A stretch of 64,000 bases of DNA, from positions 124,001 through 188,000 of the forward strand of contig CAWGMT010000021.1 of assembly GCA_963823675.1 (NCBI GenBank). Direction: 5' to 3'. Below are positions 16,838 through 28,700 of the stretch, one piece after another. Under the pieces are notes generated by a model, which searched no databases, was not told the origin of the DNA, and was given only the letters and a program-made list of their open reading frames with translations. The first letter of the stretch is position 1. The number at the start of each line of letters is the position of its first letter. The DNA comes from CAWGMT01 sp963823675. GTDB taxonomy: Bacteria; Planctomycetota; Planctomycetia; Isosphaerales; Isosphaeraceae. Both the position numbers and the translations under genes were made by a program.

Positions 16838-19800
16838 TCACGGGGTTGCAGATAGGTGGTGGATCGTGTTGTGAATCATCCCCTCACAGGGCTCGCCCAG
16901 TGAACCCTTGAGCCAGTACTTGATCTCCATTCCCCACGTCGGCTGAATCTCGGGGACGGTCAGGGAGATCGTGCGGCCGTCGTCGGAGAGCGACGCCGCG
17001 GTGACGCGGAGCGGCTTCTCGTTGTAGTGGTCCGAGCCGTAGTTTGCTGTCCGCTTGAGCGACCACGTTTTCAGGGAATAATGCGATGGGTCCGAAGCGG
17101 AGGTGCGGTCGAATCGGATCGGTGAATGTGATTTTCAATCCTTGACTGGTCGCGTGCAGGCCGGTCGGCAGGAACATCGGCTTGCCGGTGGCCCGGATGC
17201 GATAGAAGCCGCCGGGGGCTGTTCGGTCGCCGGCCCAGGCGAACATGCCGCAGGCGTAGAGCTGGCCGTCCTTCGGGTGGAACCGGCCGCGCATCACGCC
17301 GGTCGGCAGCGGCGGAATCGGCAAGGCGCACATCCCGCCTTGCATGACGCCGCCGACCGTTTCGTAAGGGACGACGAAGATCTTGCCGTTGCCGTAGGAG
17401 AGATTCAGGAGCGAGCCCTTCGAGCGGTCCCCAGGCTTTGCTCGTCACGCGCACCAACTCGGCGGGAGAGCGGTCGAAGGCGTTGGTGATCCAGCAGACG
17501 GGTGGCTCCATGGCCGCGTCCGACGGGTCGGTCACGTCGTGGTAGCCCCACATGTTGCCGTAGAAGCCGCCCACCTTGACGTGGTTGATGCGATTCTTCG
17601 GGGTCCAGAATCCCTCCTGGTCGGTGAGGAAGAACGTGCCGTCGTCGTTCAGGCAGACGCCGTTGGGGGCGCGGAAGCCGGTGGCGAGGATGTCGGTGCG
17701 AAGACCGTCCCGACTCACGCGGAGGAGCGTTCCGTGCTGCGGGACGAGCGCGGTTTTGCCGTGGCGGGCGGCCTTGGCGTAGTAGAAGTTGCCCGCCGCG
17801 TCGGTTTGCAGGTCCATCGCAAACTCGTGGAAGTGCTCGGTGACCTGGTGGTCGCTGTTGAAGTTTTCATAGAAGTCGGTCTCGCCGTCGCCGTTCGTGT
17901 CGCGAAGGATCACGATCTGGTCGCGGCAGCCGACGAAGATGTTCCCGTCGCGGACCTTCAGGCCAAGGGGCTGGAATAGTCCCGACGCGATCCGCTTCCA
18001 CGTGAGTTCGCCCGACGGAGCGTCGATCCCACTGACGAGCCAGACATCGCCATCCCACGTGCAGACCGCAGCTTGACGACCCCCGTCGAGGAAATCGAAG
18101 CCGGTCAGGCGCAACTGGCAGAGCCAGGGGTTGTTCTCGGGGAGCTCGAACGTGTCGACGGCAAATGGGCCATCGTTCCGTCCCGGCTTGATCGCGGTCT
18201 TCATCACCTCTGGCCATCGCGACGGTCCGCCGCGCGTGAGCTCGGCGAGGTTTGTCGCGGAGCCGTTCGTGATCGACGAGGCCAAAACGTTCACGTCCCC
18301 ACCGGTGGGAACGCGACCGACTTTGAGCGTAAAACGCAACGGGTTCTCGCCGGCGGGGATCGTGAGTCGCAGGTCGCCCGCGGGCGTGCTCGACCATGAC
18401 GCTCCCATAACAGGGGGCGAGACGCCGGCCAGTATGCCCGCGTTATGGGCGGGTGTGTGTCCCTCAAACCGGACAGGCGCGGCAATGCGGGGAGAATTCA
18501 GAGCGGAAGCAGCATCCGCGCCGAGGAACGCGACGGCGTCAAGGGTACCGGTCCCGGATGCGAACGTTCGCAGCCGAGCCTCTGGCCCGCGTGCGACCTG
18601 CAACACCATTTCCTTGTCGCGGGGGCCGAGGTTGAAGGCACGGCTGAAGACCGGAGATGAGTGTCCCGTTTCGACCGCCGGCCGTTCCAGCACGTCCGTA
18701 TTGCCGACGGTGTACGCGAGGATGACCGCGTCGCCGTGACGGTACTGGCCTCGGTAATGGGCCCACGATCGGGGCAGCGGGCCGTAGGGCCGGCCGTCGC
18801 GTCCTCTGAGTCTCGGGTCGTCGAACGTGCCGGTCTCGGGATTGGCCCAGCCGGGGCCGACGGGGTTGGCGAATTCGACGAGCCCGACGATTCTGGGGTG
18901 GATCTCGTGCCGGCCGTTGAAGTTGATTCCGTTCCAGTCGATGAAGCCGTCGCCGCTCCACGCGGCCGCCACGCGCAGCGTATCGTGGTCGAAGACGGTC
19001 CAGTGCCGGCCGCGAGAGACGCCGCCTGGCCCGGCATCGAGCCGGACGGCGACCCCCTTGTAGGCGAAGTTGGTTCCGTCATCGCTCACCTCGTAAGTGG
19101 CCGTGAGTGCCGGGCCATAGTCCATCGCCGACCACGGTTCGATGGTCGACGGCTCGGGGCCGCGCGTCGTGCCCTTCGGCAGGCGTTCGAGATAGGCCCG
19201 GTCCACGAGGGCGAACTGGGTCGGGTTGTCCCCTTTGAGGAAATTCTGACGGACGTAATGAATGACGTCGTATTTCTGCGAGGGCACCATCCAGGTCTGC
19301 GGCGGCATCTGGCCGAAGCCCTGGGTGAGCGTGCGATAGAGGCCATACGGGTCGGTACCGTTCTTGAACCGGCCGGAGGCGAACCGCAGCGAAGTCGGCA
19401 GCGAGCCCGGCTTGTCCTTGGTACCGTGGCAGTTAATGCAGACGCGGTTGTAGATCGCCTTGCCTCGTTTGAGGCTTTCAGGGCCGAGGCCGGCGATCAT
19501 CCCGGCGTGGTCGATCTTCGACTCGTAGTCGGGCAGTGCCAGTCCCGCGACCTGCGACGGGTCGGGCCGAAGGGCCTTGGCGCGATCGGGCCCGCCGTCG
19601 GCGATCTCGCGAAGGTAACGGATCAGGTCGAGGAACTGCTGGCGCGAGTTAAGCCCGTTCACGAGGCCGGCTGGCATGACCGACGGCCCCTTGTCCTTCC
19701 GCTCGTCGATGTCTCGCTTGAGGATGGTGAGCAGGTTTCCGTCCTGAGCGGGGTCACGGAGGATTACCCGGTCGCCCCGGTCTAGAGCGAGCAGGCCGGT

Positions 19801-20160
19801 GACGTTCTTCCCTTCGGACGTAGCGATCGTGACGGTCTCGAAGCCCTTCTTGATGGCCTTCGAGGGTCGCAAGATCGAATCGATCAGGTAGGCGTCGGTC
19901 GCCTCCTTGCCAAGCTTTGCAAGGTCGGGGCCCAGTATGTCGCCCCGGCCGTCGCCGGCCGCGTGACACTTCGTGCAGCTCAGGAATGGCTCGTGGAAGA
20001 GGATCGCTCCACGCGCGGGGTCGCCCTGCTGGCGGGCGGCGCTGGCAAGTGCGACCGGATCTTCGGCGAGCAGCAGGACTTCGAGCGGCTGGGCGGCGGG
20101 GGCGTCATCCCAGTGGGCCGTCGCGAAAAGCAGAACGAGGCCCGTCAGAGCGGGATTCAT
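16838..20160 (-). CDS. Exported two-heme cytochrome / propeller protein, frame-shifted
   Basis: About 1,107 residues after correcting shifts near 17421 and 17097; without them the conserved end is split over three frames. The ATG at 20160 gives a signal peptide (MNPALTGLVLLFATAHWDDA). Two CxxCH heme motifs: CTKCH near residue 62 and CINCH near residue 240. A beta-rich central region follows (about 350-680), then a propeller with DTNGDGETDFYENF and APNGVCLNDDGTFFLTDQEG, and finally the joined tail YGNGKIFVVPYETVGG...SLKRTANYGSDHYNEKPL...MEIKYWLKG. The layout matches large planctomycete cytochrome proteins (DUF6797-like). It is probably periplasmic and redox-active; substrate unknown. Confidence 0.8.
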
Positions 20161-20201
20161 GATCGTGAAGACTCCAGCCGTTGGCCGGCATTTCCCGAGC
20201 G

Positions 20202-22358
20202 TCACTGGAGGCGGCCCGCAGGGCGTTTGGAGTCCTTGGTTTTGTCGGCTTCGTTCTCGCGCTTCTGGATCTGCAAGATCAGCTCGCGCATCTCGGCCAT
20301 CTGAGCGTCCAGTTTCTCGCTCTTTTGCTTGAGCTCGTTATTGAGCGCGGTTAACTTCTTGATTTCTTCATCCAGGGTGAGCATGGGAGCGCTCGGATCA
20401 TGAAGGTCCTCGGCGCCATTTTCCGCTTCCAGTGCCCTTTTCACCTGCAATCGCGTCTTGTACTTCTCGAGCCACTCCTTCATCTCCTCGACAGTGAGCT
20501 CGCCGCGAAGGGCCTTCTCTCCCTCTTCGAGTATCGGCGACACCTCGGGAATGACAGGCCGAAGGAGAGGCATCTGGTCCATGTCGTCTTGGCTCGTGAT
20601 ATAGATCATACCATCCGCAACGAGGTAGGCGAGCCCGAGCTGCTTCAGGACCAGTTGCAGCGTCCGGCGCAGCGGCACACCCTCGAGGTCGATTGTCACG
20701 GTCGAAGTCATCGATTTGTCGGCTTCTTGCAGGCCGATTGGATCGACGTAGATCGGGAAGCCATTCGGCATCCCGGGAGATTTCGTGGCATCCTTGATGT
20801 GTTTGAGAAAATCGCCGAGAGGCGTTTCGTCGGGGAACTTCACGGCGATCAGATCGTCGAGCTTGCGGAGGATGAGCTGCGACTTGGGGTCCTTGCCGTG
20901 GCCGGAGACGCTGAATCCGGCCGCGGCCTTTTTCGGCTTGGGCGCCTGGCCGCCAAAGCCCGCGCCGCCCTGGGCCAGCTCGAGCTGGGCCTTGGCCGCA
21001 AATGCCAGGAGTTTGGCGTTGTCGCCCTCGATCGTGGACGCCCCGTGCTGGATGTTCTGGCGCTGGCGCGCGATCGAGCGGATCCGGTCGAGGTGATCGG
21101 CGATCGCGGAGGCCGTCTCCGCGGGGGATGTCGCGCTCTGCTTCTGGGCATCCATCAAGAGGTTTGACACGTCGTACAAACGATCGACCGTCCCGCTGCC
21201 GGCCGAGAATTCTCCGTAGACCTTGTTCCAGGCGCGTTTTGCCGCATCGAGGAGCTGGCCCTCCGGGTCGGACGGATTGGGAGCGGGCTCGGTGCTCGGG
21301 AGTGCTGCGGTGGAAGACGTCTTGGCGGGGGTGCGTGACGCTGCAACCAGGTCGGACGAAGTATTGGCTACGACACTTGGGCCCACGACAGCCGTCGAGC
21401 CGGCACCGGCCGCGACTGGCGCGGCTGCCACGGCAAGCTTGTCGTCAGGCTGCCTGCCGTGTTGCTGGGCGGTCACCGCGGCTCCGGCGAGCGCGAGTGC
21501 AGAGACAAACAAGGCTGCCCCGATGCACGTGATTTTGTTCAACAACATGGCTGTCAAGGCTCCTTCAACGAGAGCGGCAACTGACGTCAACACGAATTGA
21601 GCGGTGGAATGTCCGATGGCCGATTTCAATCCGGCATTGACGGTGCTTTCGAGCAGCTCGCGGGGAATGGAAGCCGTTGCGTCGTTCGCGAGTGAAGCCC
21701 CGACCGCCAGGGCGGTCGGCGCCAGCCCGCGGCGTAGGAGCCGGCAGCGCAGCAGGTCTCGCGCTCGGGCCAGCCGGCCTTTGACCGTGCCGATCGGCCA
21801 CTTGAGCAAGCGGGCGGCTTCTTCGTGTGTCTGCCCTTCGAGATAGCAAAGGACGATGGGTGAGCGGTACTTCGCCGGAAGCCGGCTCAATTCCTGGTCG
21901 AGTGTTTCGGCGAGCTCGAGGTCGGCTGGCGGGCGAGCCGCCGTGGTGGCTGCCGCCTCGGCGTGGATCGACTCGTATCGGCGGCGGCGGGCCGCCTCGC
22001 AGCGCGCCCGCAGAGCCACGCGCACCGCGACGCCGTGCAGCCAGGGCCCGATCGCATCCCGCGGTCCGAGCTGCCGTGCCCGACGAACCAGAACGAGGAA
22101 TGTTGCCTGAAATGCGTCCTCGACGTCGCTTTGGCTCGCCAGCATGCGTCGGCACACGCCCAGGACCATCGGTCCGTGCCGCGCCACCAGAGCTTCAAAC
22201 GCAACTTCGTCCTGCCGCTCAAGATATCGTTCCAGAAGCTGCCATTCCGAAAGCCCCGTGACGGTTTCGCCCTGGAAGATGCGCCCGATGTCGGATGTCG
22301 GTAATCGATGGATGCTCAATGGCGGACCTCCCCGCGCGATCCGAGTCTCTTCTATCAT
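20202..22358 (-). CDS. Membrane-tethered ECF sigma factor with extracytoplasmic STN-like domain
   Basis: 718 residues from the ATG at 22358. Sigma region 2 (LLERYLERQDEVAFEALVAR, then DVEDAFQATFLVLVRRARQL) and region 4 (LSRLPAKYRSPIVLCYLEGQ, then HEEAARLLKWPIGTVKGRLA) fill the first ~210 residues. A TM helix near 276-298 (ITCIGAALFVSALALAGAAV) puts the rest outside. Residues ~500-592 are a secretin/TonB N-terminus-like (STN) domain with IPIYVDP-type core (FPIYVDPIGLQEADKSMTST) and SQDDMDQ end. A coiled-coil tail follows (ALNNELKQKSEKLDAQMAEM). The extension resembles the ECF01-Gob type of planctomycetes, which may sense through the outer part. It is 41 bp upstream of the cytochrome gene, same strand. 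Confidence 0.85.
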   Translation of the reverse strand: MIEETRIARGGPPLSIHRLPTSDIGRIFQGETVTGLSEWQLLERYLERQDEVAFEALVARHGPMVLGVCRRMLASQSDVEDAFQATFLVLVRRARQLGPRDAIGPWLHGVAVRVALRARCEAARRRRYESIHAEAAATTAARPPADLELAETLDQELSRLPAKYRSPIVLCYLEGQTHEEAARLLKWPIGTVKGRLARARDLLRCRLLRRGLAPTALAVGASLANDATASIPRELLESTVNAGLKSAIGHSTAQFVLTSVAALVEGALTAMLLNKITCIGAALFVSALALAGAAVTAQQHGRQPDDKLAVAAAPVAAGAGSTAVVGPSVVANTSSDLVAASRTPAKTSSTAALPSTEPAPNPSDPEGQLLDAAKRAWNKVYGEFSAGSGTVDRLYDVSNLLMDAQKQSATSPAETASAIADHLDRIRSIARQRQNIQHGASTIEGDNAKLLAFAAKAQLELAQGGAGFGGQAPKPKKAAAGFSVSGHGKDPKSQLILRKLDDLIAVKFPDETPLGDFLKHIKDATKSPGMPNGFPIYVDPIGLQEADKSMTSTVTIDLEGVPLRRTLQLVLKQLGLAYLVADGMIYITSQDDMDQMPLLRPVIPEVSPILEEGEKALRGELTVEEMKEWLEKYKTRLQVKRALEAENGAEDLHDPSAPMLTLDEEIKKLTALNNELKQKSEKLDAQMAEMRELILQIQKRENEADKTKDSKRPAGRLQ

Positions 22359-22489
22359 GCGGCCCCAGGGCAATTTGGATACAAGTTTGTCGTTTTTCTT
22401 TCAGAAAGCCGCCATCGGGGAATTACGCCGAAGCCGTTCTGGAGATTCGCCAGCAACAAGCCGGCCGCCGCCAGAGCGACCGGCCGGTT

Positions 22490-24347
22490 TCACTCGGCCT
22501 TGCCAGTTGCAACCAGTGGCACGGGTTCTGGTATTCCGACATTCGCCAATCCCAGGGCCTCTGGCGCTGCGCCGGCGTCAAGCCCGGTTGCGGCCGTGGC
22601 AAAGAGCTGTTTTTTCCGCAATCGCTGGCTTCGATCATACCGGATCGGGTAGGTCATATCATGGAACATGATGCCCCACAGGCAGATCTCTCGCCACTGA
22701 CCTCGCCCGATGCCGAAGCGCCGGGCGCATTCCGAGGGATCGATGACGGGTGCGGGCGTCGTTTCGGGCCAGCCGAACGCCCGCCGGTCGCGCAGCGCCT
22801 GGAGGGCCCGCTGCGCCAGCGCGATCTGGCCCCGCAGCGACGGGTGCATGGCATCCTGAAACAGCAGATCATCCAGCAGGCCATGGCGTCCAATCGCATG
22901 GAAATAAGCCTGCCCGTCGATCAAGATGCAGCCGTGCCTGGCGGCGATCTCGCGGTAGATATCCTGGAACGCAGTCAGCATGCGCATGGGATAACCATCC
23001 TGGTCGCGAGCCTGCACGTACTCGTCGTACGCTGCCTCCCACTCGTGCTTCCGCTCAAGAAGCTGTGCCAGGCGATAATGAGTCTCGGCGAAGCCGGGCT
23101 GCCGGGCCAGGAGGGATCGATATGCGGCGATCGCACGAGCAGGATCGTTCTCTTCAAGCCGCTTCGCGTCGAGGAAGTCGCGGCGAAACGCCTCGCGCTC
23201 GTGACGCGGAGTGGCGGCACGCAGAAACGAGCGGTTCGGCTCGAAGCCAGCGTCGTTCGCCGGAGGCGCGATCAGGATCGGCAGCGCGCCCAGCCTGCCG
23301 GCATAGGAAACCAGCAAGTCGAGGCGGCGGCGGAAGTCGACAAGCAGCGCGTCGTATTCGGTCAACGTGTACACCGGAGTGTCGATCAAGTCCCTGTAGC
23401 CCCAGGCCGGCGGCGGGATCGCGATGCGGCATTTTTCGATGGTCTCGTGCAGCATCCCGAATAGAGCGGAGACGGCCTCGACCTGCGCGATCATGAGACC
23501 CCCGGCGCTTGGAAGCGCGTCGTCGAAGTAGTGCAGCAGGTCGCGATATGCCTGGAGCCGTGAGGAAAACTCGTTATGGCCGCAGTAAATGATCATGATC
23601 TCGGGACGACGTTCTGATTAACCTCAGTTTTTGTTGCTGACTTTCCAGCGTCTCGCACGCCATGGCCAGGATCTCAAGCCCCACCCCCCGTGCCGGAAAG
23701 ATCTCCTTGAGCTTCCACTCGATGATCGATCCGACCGAGAGCCAGTTTTGATACGGAACCCCCGCAGCGCTCGACTCGCCCAGCACGAGGATGTCGATCT
23801 GACGGTCATCGCGCGCGTCCGGAAAGTCGTTTGGCAGTTGATCCACGGCGGGGAGCTGGGAGAGAGGCACCTCGTCCGCGAGCCCGGTCGTTCCGTGCAA
23901 GCCGCCCGTCGGCAGAGCCGTGTGTCGATGGGACCAACTTTGCCAGAGCACGCTGGCGGCTTCCGCCATGGCCAGTGCCGCCAGGATCGAGATTGCCAGG
24001 AGCAGCCCGCGAGCAACGACGCCCAGGCCCGGAGCCCGCTGGCGAATCCTGCCCAGGACGAGAACGCCGCAGACGAGAGCGCCGAGAAGCGAAAAGCCCG
24101 CCGCAACGCCGAAAAGAGTCTCGATGACGATCAGGAAGATGAGCCCGATCTCCCAGAACACCCATTCGGGAGTGTGGCTCAATATCCACAGAGTGGCAAC
24201 GATTGCCAGCAGCACAAGGGGCGCGAGAGCGATCGTCAGCAGCACGAGCCGCCCGAGCGGCGTCTTCAAGAGCCAGAAAACGCCGCTGCGCTCGGCCATT
24301 CGACCTACGAAGCCAGGCAGACGCTTGTCGGTTCGTGGATACAGCAT
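22490..24347 (-). CDS. Membrane-anchored SGNH/GDSL-type hydrolase with TPR insert, frame-shifted
   Basis: From the ATG at 24347 an N-terminal block of about three TM helices (LVLLTIALAPLVLLAIVATL, then IGLIFLIVIETLFGVAAGF) leads to the SGNH block I DILVLGESSAAGVPYQNWLS. The frame breaks near 23610; the second frame continues with PEIMIIYCGHNEFSSRL (the G-H-N-E block), a TPR-like pair (NDPARAIAAYRSLLARQPGF) and the catalytic D-x-x-H end FQDAMHPSLRGQIALAQ. Joined length about 619. SGNH enzymes on such anchors usually add or remove acyl groups from surface glycans; the substrate is not readable here. Confidence 0.75.
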
Positions 24348-24539
24348 CACTCGATTTTGATCGCCACACCCACGTCGAAGTCAAGCATGATCTGTCGCGA
24401 TTTGACCGGCCTACCTCGCATTGCCCTGATCCTCATGATTTGTTACGGTTCCGACTCGATACCAGCCCTGGAGCGCGGTAAGGGCGGCGGAGAGATCCGC
24501 AGGAAGGGAGACCATCGTCCGAACGGGGAGGCGGGATCC

Positions 24540-25455
24540 ATGGCTCAAGCGACGGACACCATCGGCTTCATCGGCGATCTGGAGGACCCCTGGGTGGCAG
24601 GCATCGCCGACGCGTTACCCGCCGACCTTGGTGTCGCGCGGGTGAACTGCGCCGGCGACGTTCCGGAAGAGCCGTTCGGGCCTCGAACTTCGCCGCGGTT
24701 TATCGTTCTGCACCGCCATCGCTTGAGCGCACTCGACCGGTCACGGATCAAGCGGTGGCGCGAACAGACCGACACCGAGACACAGATCAAGCCCGCGTTA
24801 GTTCTCTGTGTCAGCCCCTATGTGCGTTACGAAGAGATCGAGCGTGTGCTCGGACTGGTCGATCAGGTTGTTCCGGAAGGTACCGCGGCCGATATCCTGC
24901 CCGGCCGGATCATTCGTTATTTCAACGGACCCGCCGCTCGGCGTCCGCTCGGAGACGGAGCGCACTTTGCCATCGAAGTGTCGGGCAAGAATGAAGATCT
25001 GTGCCGGACGTTGGTGGAGGTTTGCGTTCGAGCCGGGCACCGGGCCGCGGCGATCGACGATCTGCTCGCCAGCGATTTTGGTCGTGCGCCGTCGTCGGCG
25101 TCATCTCACGCGGAGCGAACCCTGACGATCTGGGAAATGCCGGTCCTGGAGCCAGGGTGGCCCCAAGTTCTCGAGCGCCGCGCAACCGCGACCGGGCCGG
25201 TAATCGGCCTCATCGGTTTTGCAGATCGCGACCTGGTGAGCCGGGCCAAGGCGGCACGGCGCGGCCATCTGCCTGGACCTTCCATTTGAAATTGACGATC
25301 TCATCGATTCCGTCGTGCGCGCCGCCGGATCGCGTGCACCCGAACAATGGCCTCTGCCCGCGCGGGTCGAACCGCCGCATCAGCTCCCTCCGCGTCCCCG
25401 CCGCCGCGTCCCCTCTCGAGAGACCTCCAGCGCCCTGGCCCCCTGGGAAAAATAA
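24540..25455 (+). CDS. Tandem receiver-like protein of unknown function, frame-shifted
   Basis: ATG at 24540 with a GGAGG-type site 8 bases upstream. Two alpha/beta units can be seen: residues 1-120 (TIGFIGDLEDPWVAGIADAL, PALVLCVSP, VDQVVPEG) and, after a middle section, GPVIGLIGFADRDLVSRAKA followed, after a frame change near 25255, by AAICLDLPFEIDDLIDSVVR. Both look like response-regulator receiver folds but lack the clear acidic pocket and phospho-Asp, so they are probably pseudo-receivers. A Pro/Arg-rich tail ends at TAA 25453-25455. No DNA-binding output domain is present. Confidence 0.55.
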
Positions 25456-25516
25456 TTCGCACGCGAGCCGCAACGCGTTTGTGGTACTGGATTCTTCGTC
25501 GCAAACATCTCCGCAC

Positions 25517-25672
25517 GATGCGCGCATCCTGGGATCGCCGGATGGAGCCGGCTCCTACAAAAGCACGTGCTGCTGCGCCGCGCCCATGTAGGAGGGGGCT
25601 CTGTCCCCCGATCTCCTACAACACCACGTGCCTATGCGCCGCTGTAGGGGGTCTGTCCCCCGATCTCCTACT
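25517..25672. repeat. Dispersed repeat C, copy 1
   Basis: Modules gatgcgcgcatcctgggatc, ggagccggctcctacaa, agcacgtgctg, gcgccgc and gtaggagggggctctgtccc follow each other, and the last is repeated. The same modules occur at 44.86-45.02 kb (inverted order) and 57.79-57.89 kb. The palindromes ggagccggctcc and tgcgcgca lie inside. Non-coding, between the receiver-like gene and mfd. Confidence 0.7.
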
Positions 25673-25736
25673 TGGGTCTCAATGCAATTCCCTCACATTG
25701 CCCGAATCCTCCCGTTTTGTTACGTTTCGAACACCG

Positions 25737-28700
25737 ATGAGAAAACCGATCGTCAGCCGCCAGAGCCCCGAACGACGGACCGCTGGCGGGCCGGCTGATG
25801 CCGCCGCCCGTCCCAAAGCGCCGGTCGCCGATCTCAAGGACCTGACGCGCTTGATCCAGCGCGCGCCGGGATTTCCCGAGGTCATCGCCGCCTTGCGCAA
25901 CGGCAAGAGCGCAACCGTTGCACGGAGCCTGGGGCTCGGCCTCCGCATTGATCGCGGCGGCACTTGGCCTGCATGCTCCAGCGACCCTTGTCGTCGTGCT
26001 GGCTCACGTGGGCGACGTCGACGATTTTCGCGACGACGTCGCCACCTTCGCGGGGATCACGCCGGACGTTTTCCCCGCTTGGGAGAAGCTGCCGCGGGAG
26101 ATGAACGCGGGCGACGAGATCTTCGGCCGCCGCCTGCGCGTTGCCAAGAAGCTCCTGGCGCCCGAGCCTACGCGGCTCTTGATCGCGCCCTTTCAGGCGA
26201 TGCTCCAGCCTGTCCCGAAGCTCGACGTCCTGTCAAAACTGTCGCGCACCTGGAAACTCGGCGATGTCCTGCCGGTCGAGCACCTGACGGCGTGGTTGAG
26301 CGATTTCGGAATGGCCCGGGCCGAGGTCGTCGAGGTTCCCGGCGAGTTCAGCGTCCGCGGCGGAATCGTCGATATCTTTCCGACCGACTCGACCGACCCG
26401 GTCCGCATCGAGTTTTTCGGGGACGAGGTCGAGTCGATCCGTCCGTTCGACGTCGAATCCCAGCGCTCGCTCGACCGCTGGACTTCGGTCACGATCACCG
26501 CGCCTTTGGGCCTGGAGGAAACCGACTTGTCCGCGTGGGGCCATGCGGCCGATTTCTTCCCGGCGGGAACGTGGGTTTCGCTGCTTGAACCGACGGACTT
26601 GCGCGAGGAAGGCCGGCAGTTCCTGGCCCGGCTCGACGACAAGCGCGGACTTTACTCGGTGGAACGTTGCTTCGAGCGCCTGATCCGGCTGCCGACCATC
26701 GCGATCTCGACGCTCTCGGCCGATTCCCTGGAGGCGACCTGCCACTTACGCATCGAGAGCATCGAGCGGTTTTCGGGAGATCTGGTCCGGGTCAAGGACG
26801 AGCTCGATAGCGCGGCCGCGGGCGAAAACGTGCTGCTCGCCTGCCACAACGCGGCCGAGGTCGAGCGCCTGGGCGAGGTCTTTTCCGACACCGAGCTTGC
26901 CCGGTCGGGCCGGCTGCATCGGACCGTCGGCCGCATTCGCGCCGGCTTCCATTTGATCGACGCCCAGACGCTGGTCATCGGCGATCATGAGCTCTTTGCC
27001 CGCGCCGAGGTCCGCCGGCCGGTCACGCGCAGGCGCTATGAAAGCCGGGCGATCGACAGCTTCCTCGACCTCAATGAAGGCGACCTGGTGGTGCATGTGA
27101 ATCACGGCATCGCACGCTATCGCGGTCTGCACTTCGTCAACAAGTCGGCCGAGCACGCCGAAGAGACGCTGCTCCTGGAATTCGCCGAGGGAACCAAGCT
27201 CTACGTGCCGATCGCCAAGATCGACCTGGTCCAGAAATACGTGGGGGGTGGGAAGGGCGATCCGGCACTATCCAAGATCGGCTCCTCGACCTGGGAGAAG
27301 CGGAAGAAGCGGGTCGCCGAGGCGGTGGTCGACCTGGCGCAGGAGCTTCTCGACATCCAGGCCGAGCGCGCCAGCCGGCCGGGATTCGCCTACCCCGGTG
27401 AAGACAGCCACTGGATGGCGGAATTCGAGGCGGGGTTCCCTTACGAGGAGACACCCGACCAGCTTGCCGCGATCGAATCGGTCAAGCGCGACATGACCCT
27501 GGTCAAGCCCATGGACCGGCTGATCTGCGGCGACGTCGGTTATGGCAAGACCGAGGTTGCCATCCGGGCGGCTTTCAAGGCGGTCGACGCCGGCAAGCAG
27601 GTTGCCGTGCTGGTGCCGACCACGATCCTCGCCGAGCAGCACCATCGCAGCTTCGCCGGCCGGATGGCCGAGTTTCCCTTCACGATCGAGGTCGTGAATC
27701 GTTTCCGCCCCCGCTCAGACATCCGCGAGTCGCTCAAGAAGGCGGCCGCGGGCAGCGTCGATATCCTGATCGGCACGCACCGGATCCTCCAGAAGGACGT
27801 CGCGTTCAAGGACCTGGGCCTGGTGATCATCGACGAGGAGCAGCGGTTCGGGGTCGAGGACAAGGAATGGCTCAAGTCGCTGCGGGCGACCGTCAACGTC
27901 CTGACGCTCTCGGCCACGCCCATTCCCCGCACGCTGCACATGAGCCTCCTGGGCATCCGCGACATCTCCAACCTCGAGACGCCGCCGCCCGACCGCAAGG
28001 CCATCGAAACGAGGGTCACCCGCTTCGACCCCGAGATCGTCAAGTATGCGATCAACCGCGAGCTCAACCGCGAGGGGCAGATCTACTTCGTGCATAACCG
28101 GATCTACGACATCATGAGCGTCGCCGACAAGATCCAGTCCCTGGTGCCGGCGGCACGGATCGCGATCGGGCACGGACAGATGCACGGCGAGGAGCTCGAG
28201 CGGACGATGCTCGCCTTCATCAAGAGGCAATACGACATTCTGGTCGCCACGACGATCATCGAGAGCGGCCTGGACATCCCCAATGTCAACACGATTTTCA
28301 TCAACGAGGCCGACCGGTACGGCCTCGCCGACCTGCACCAGCTTCGGGGCCGGGTCGGCCGCTACAAGCACCGCGCCTATGCCTACTTGCTGCTCGAGTC
28401 GGACAAGGCGGTCACGCCGAATGCGGTCAAGCGGCTGAAGGCGATCGAGGAATTCACCCAGCTCGGGGCGGGGTTCAAAATCGCGCTGCGCGACCTGGAG
28501 ATCCGGGCGCCGGCAACATCCTCGGGCCCGAACAGTCGGGCCACATCGAGAGCGTGGGATACGAGCTGTATTGCTCGCTGCTGGAATCGGCCGCCCGGGC
28601 ACTGACCAACCAGCCCGAGAGGCCGCTATTCGAATGCTCGGTCGAGCTGAGCTGGCGCGCCTACTTGCCGCGCGACTATGTTCCGGCCGCGCGGCTGAAG

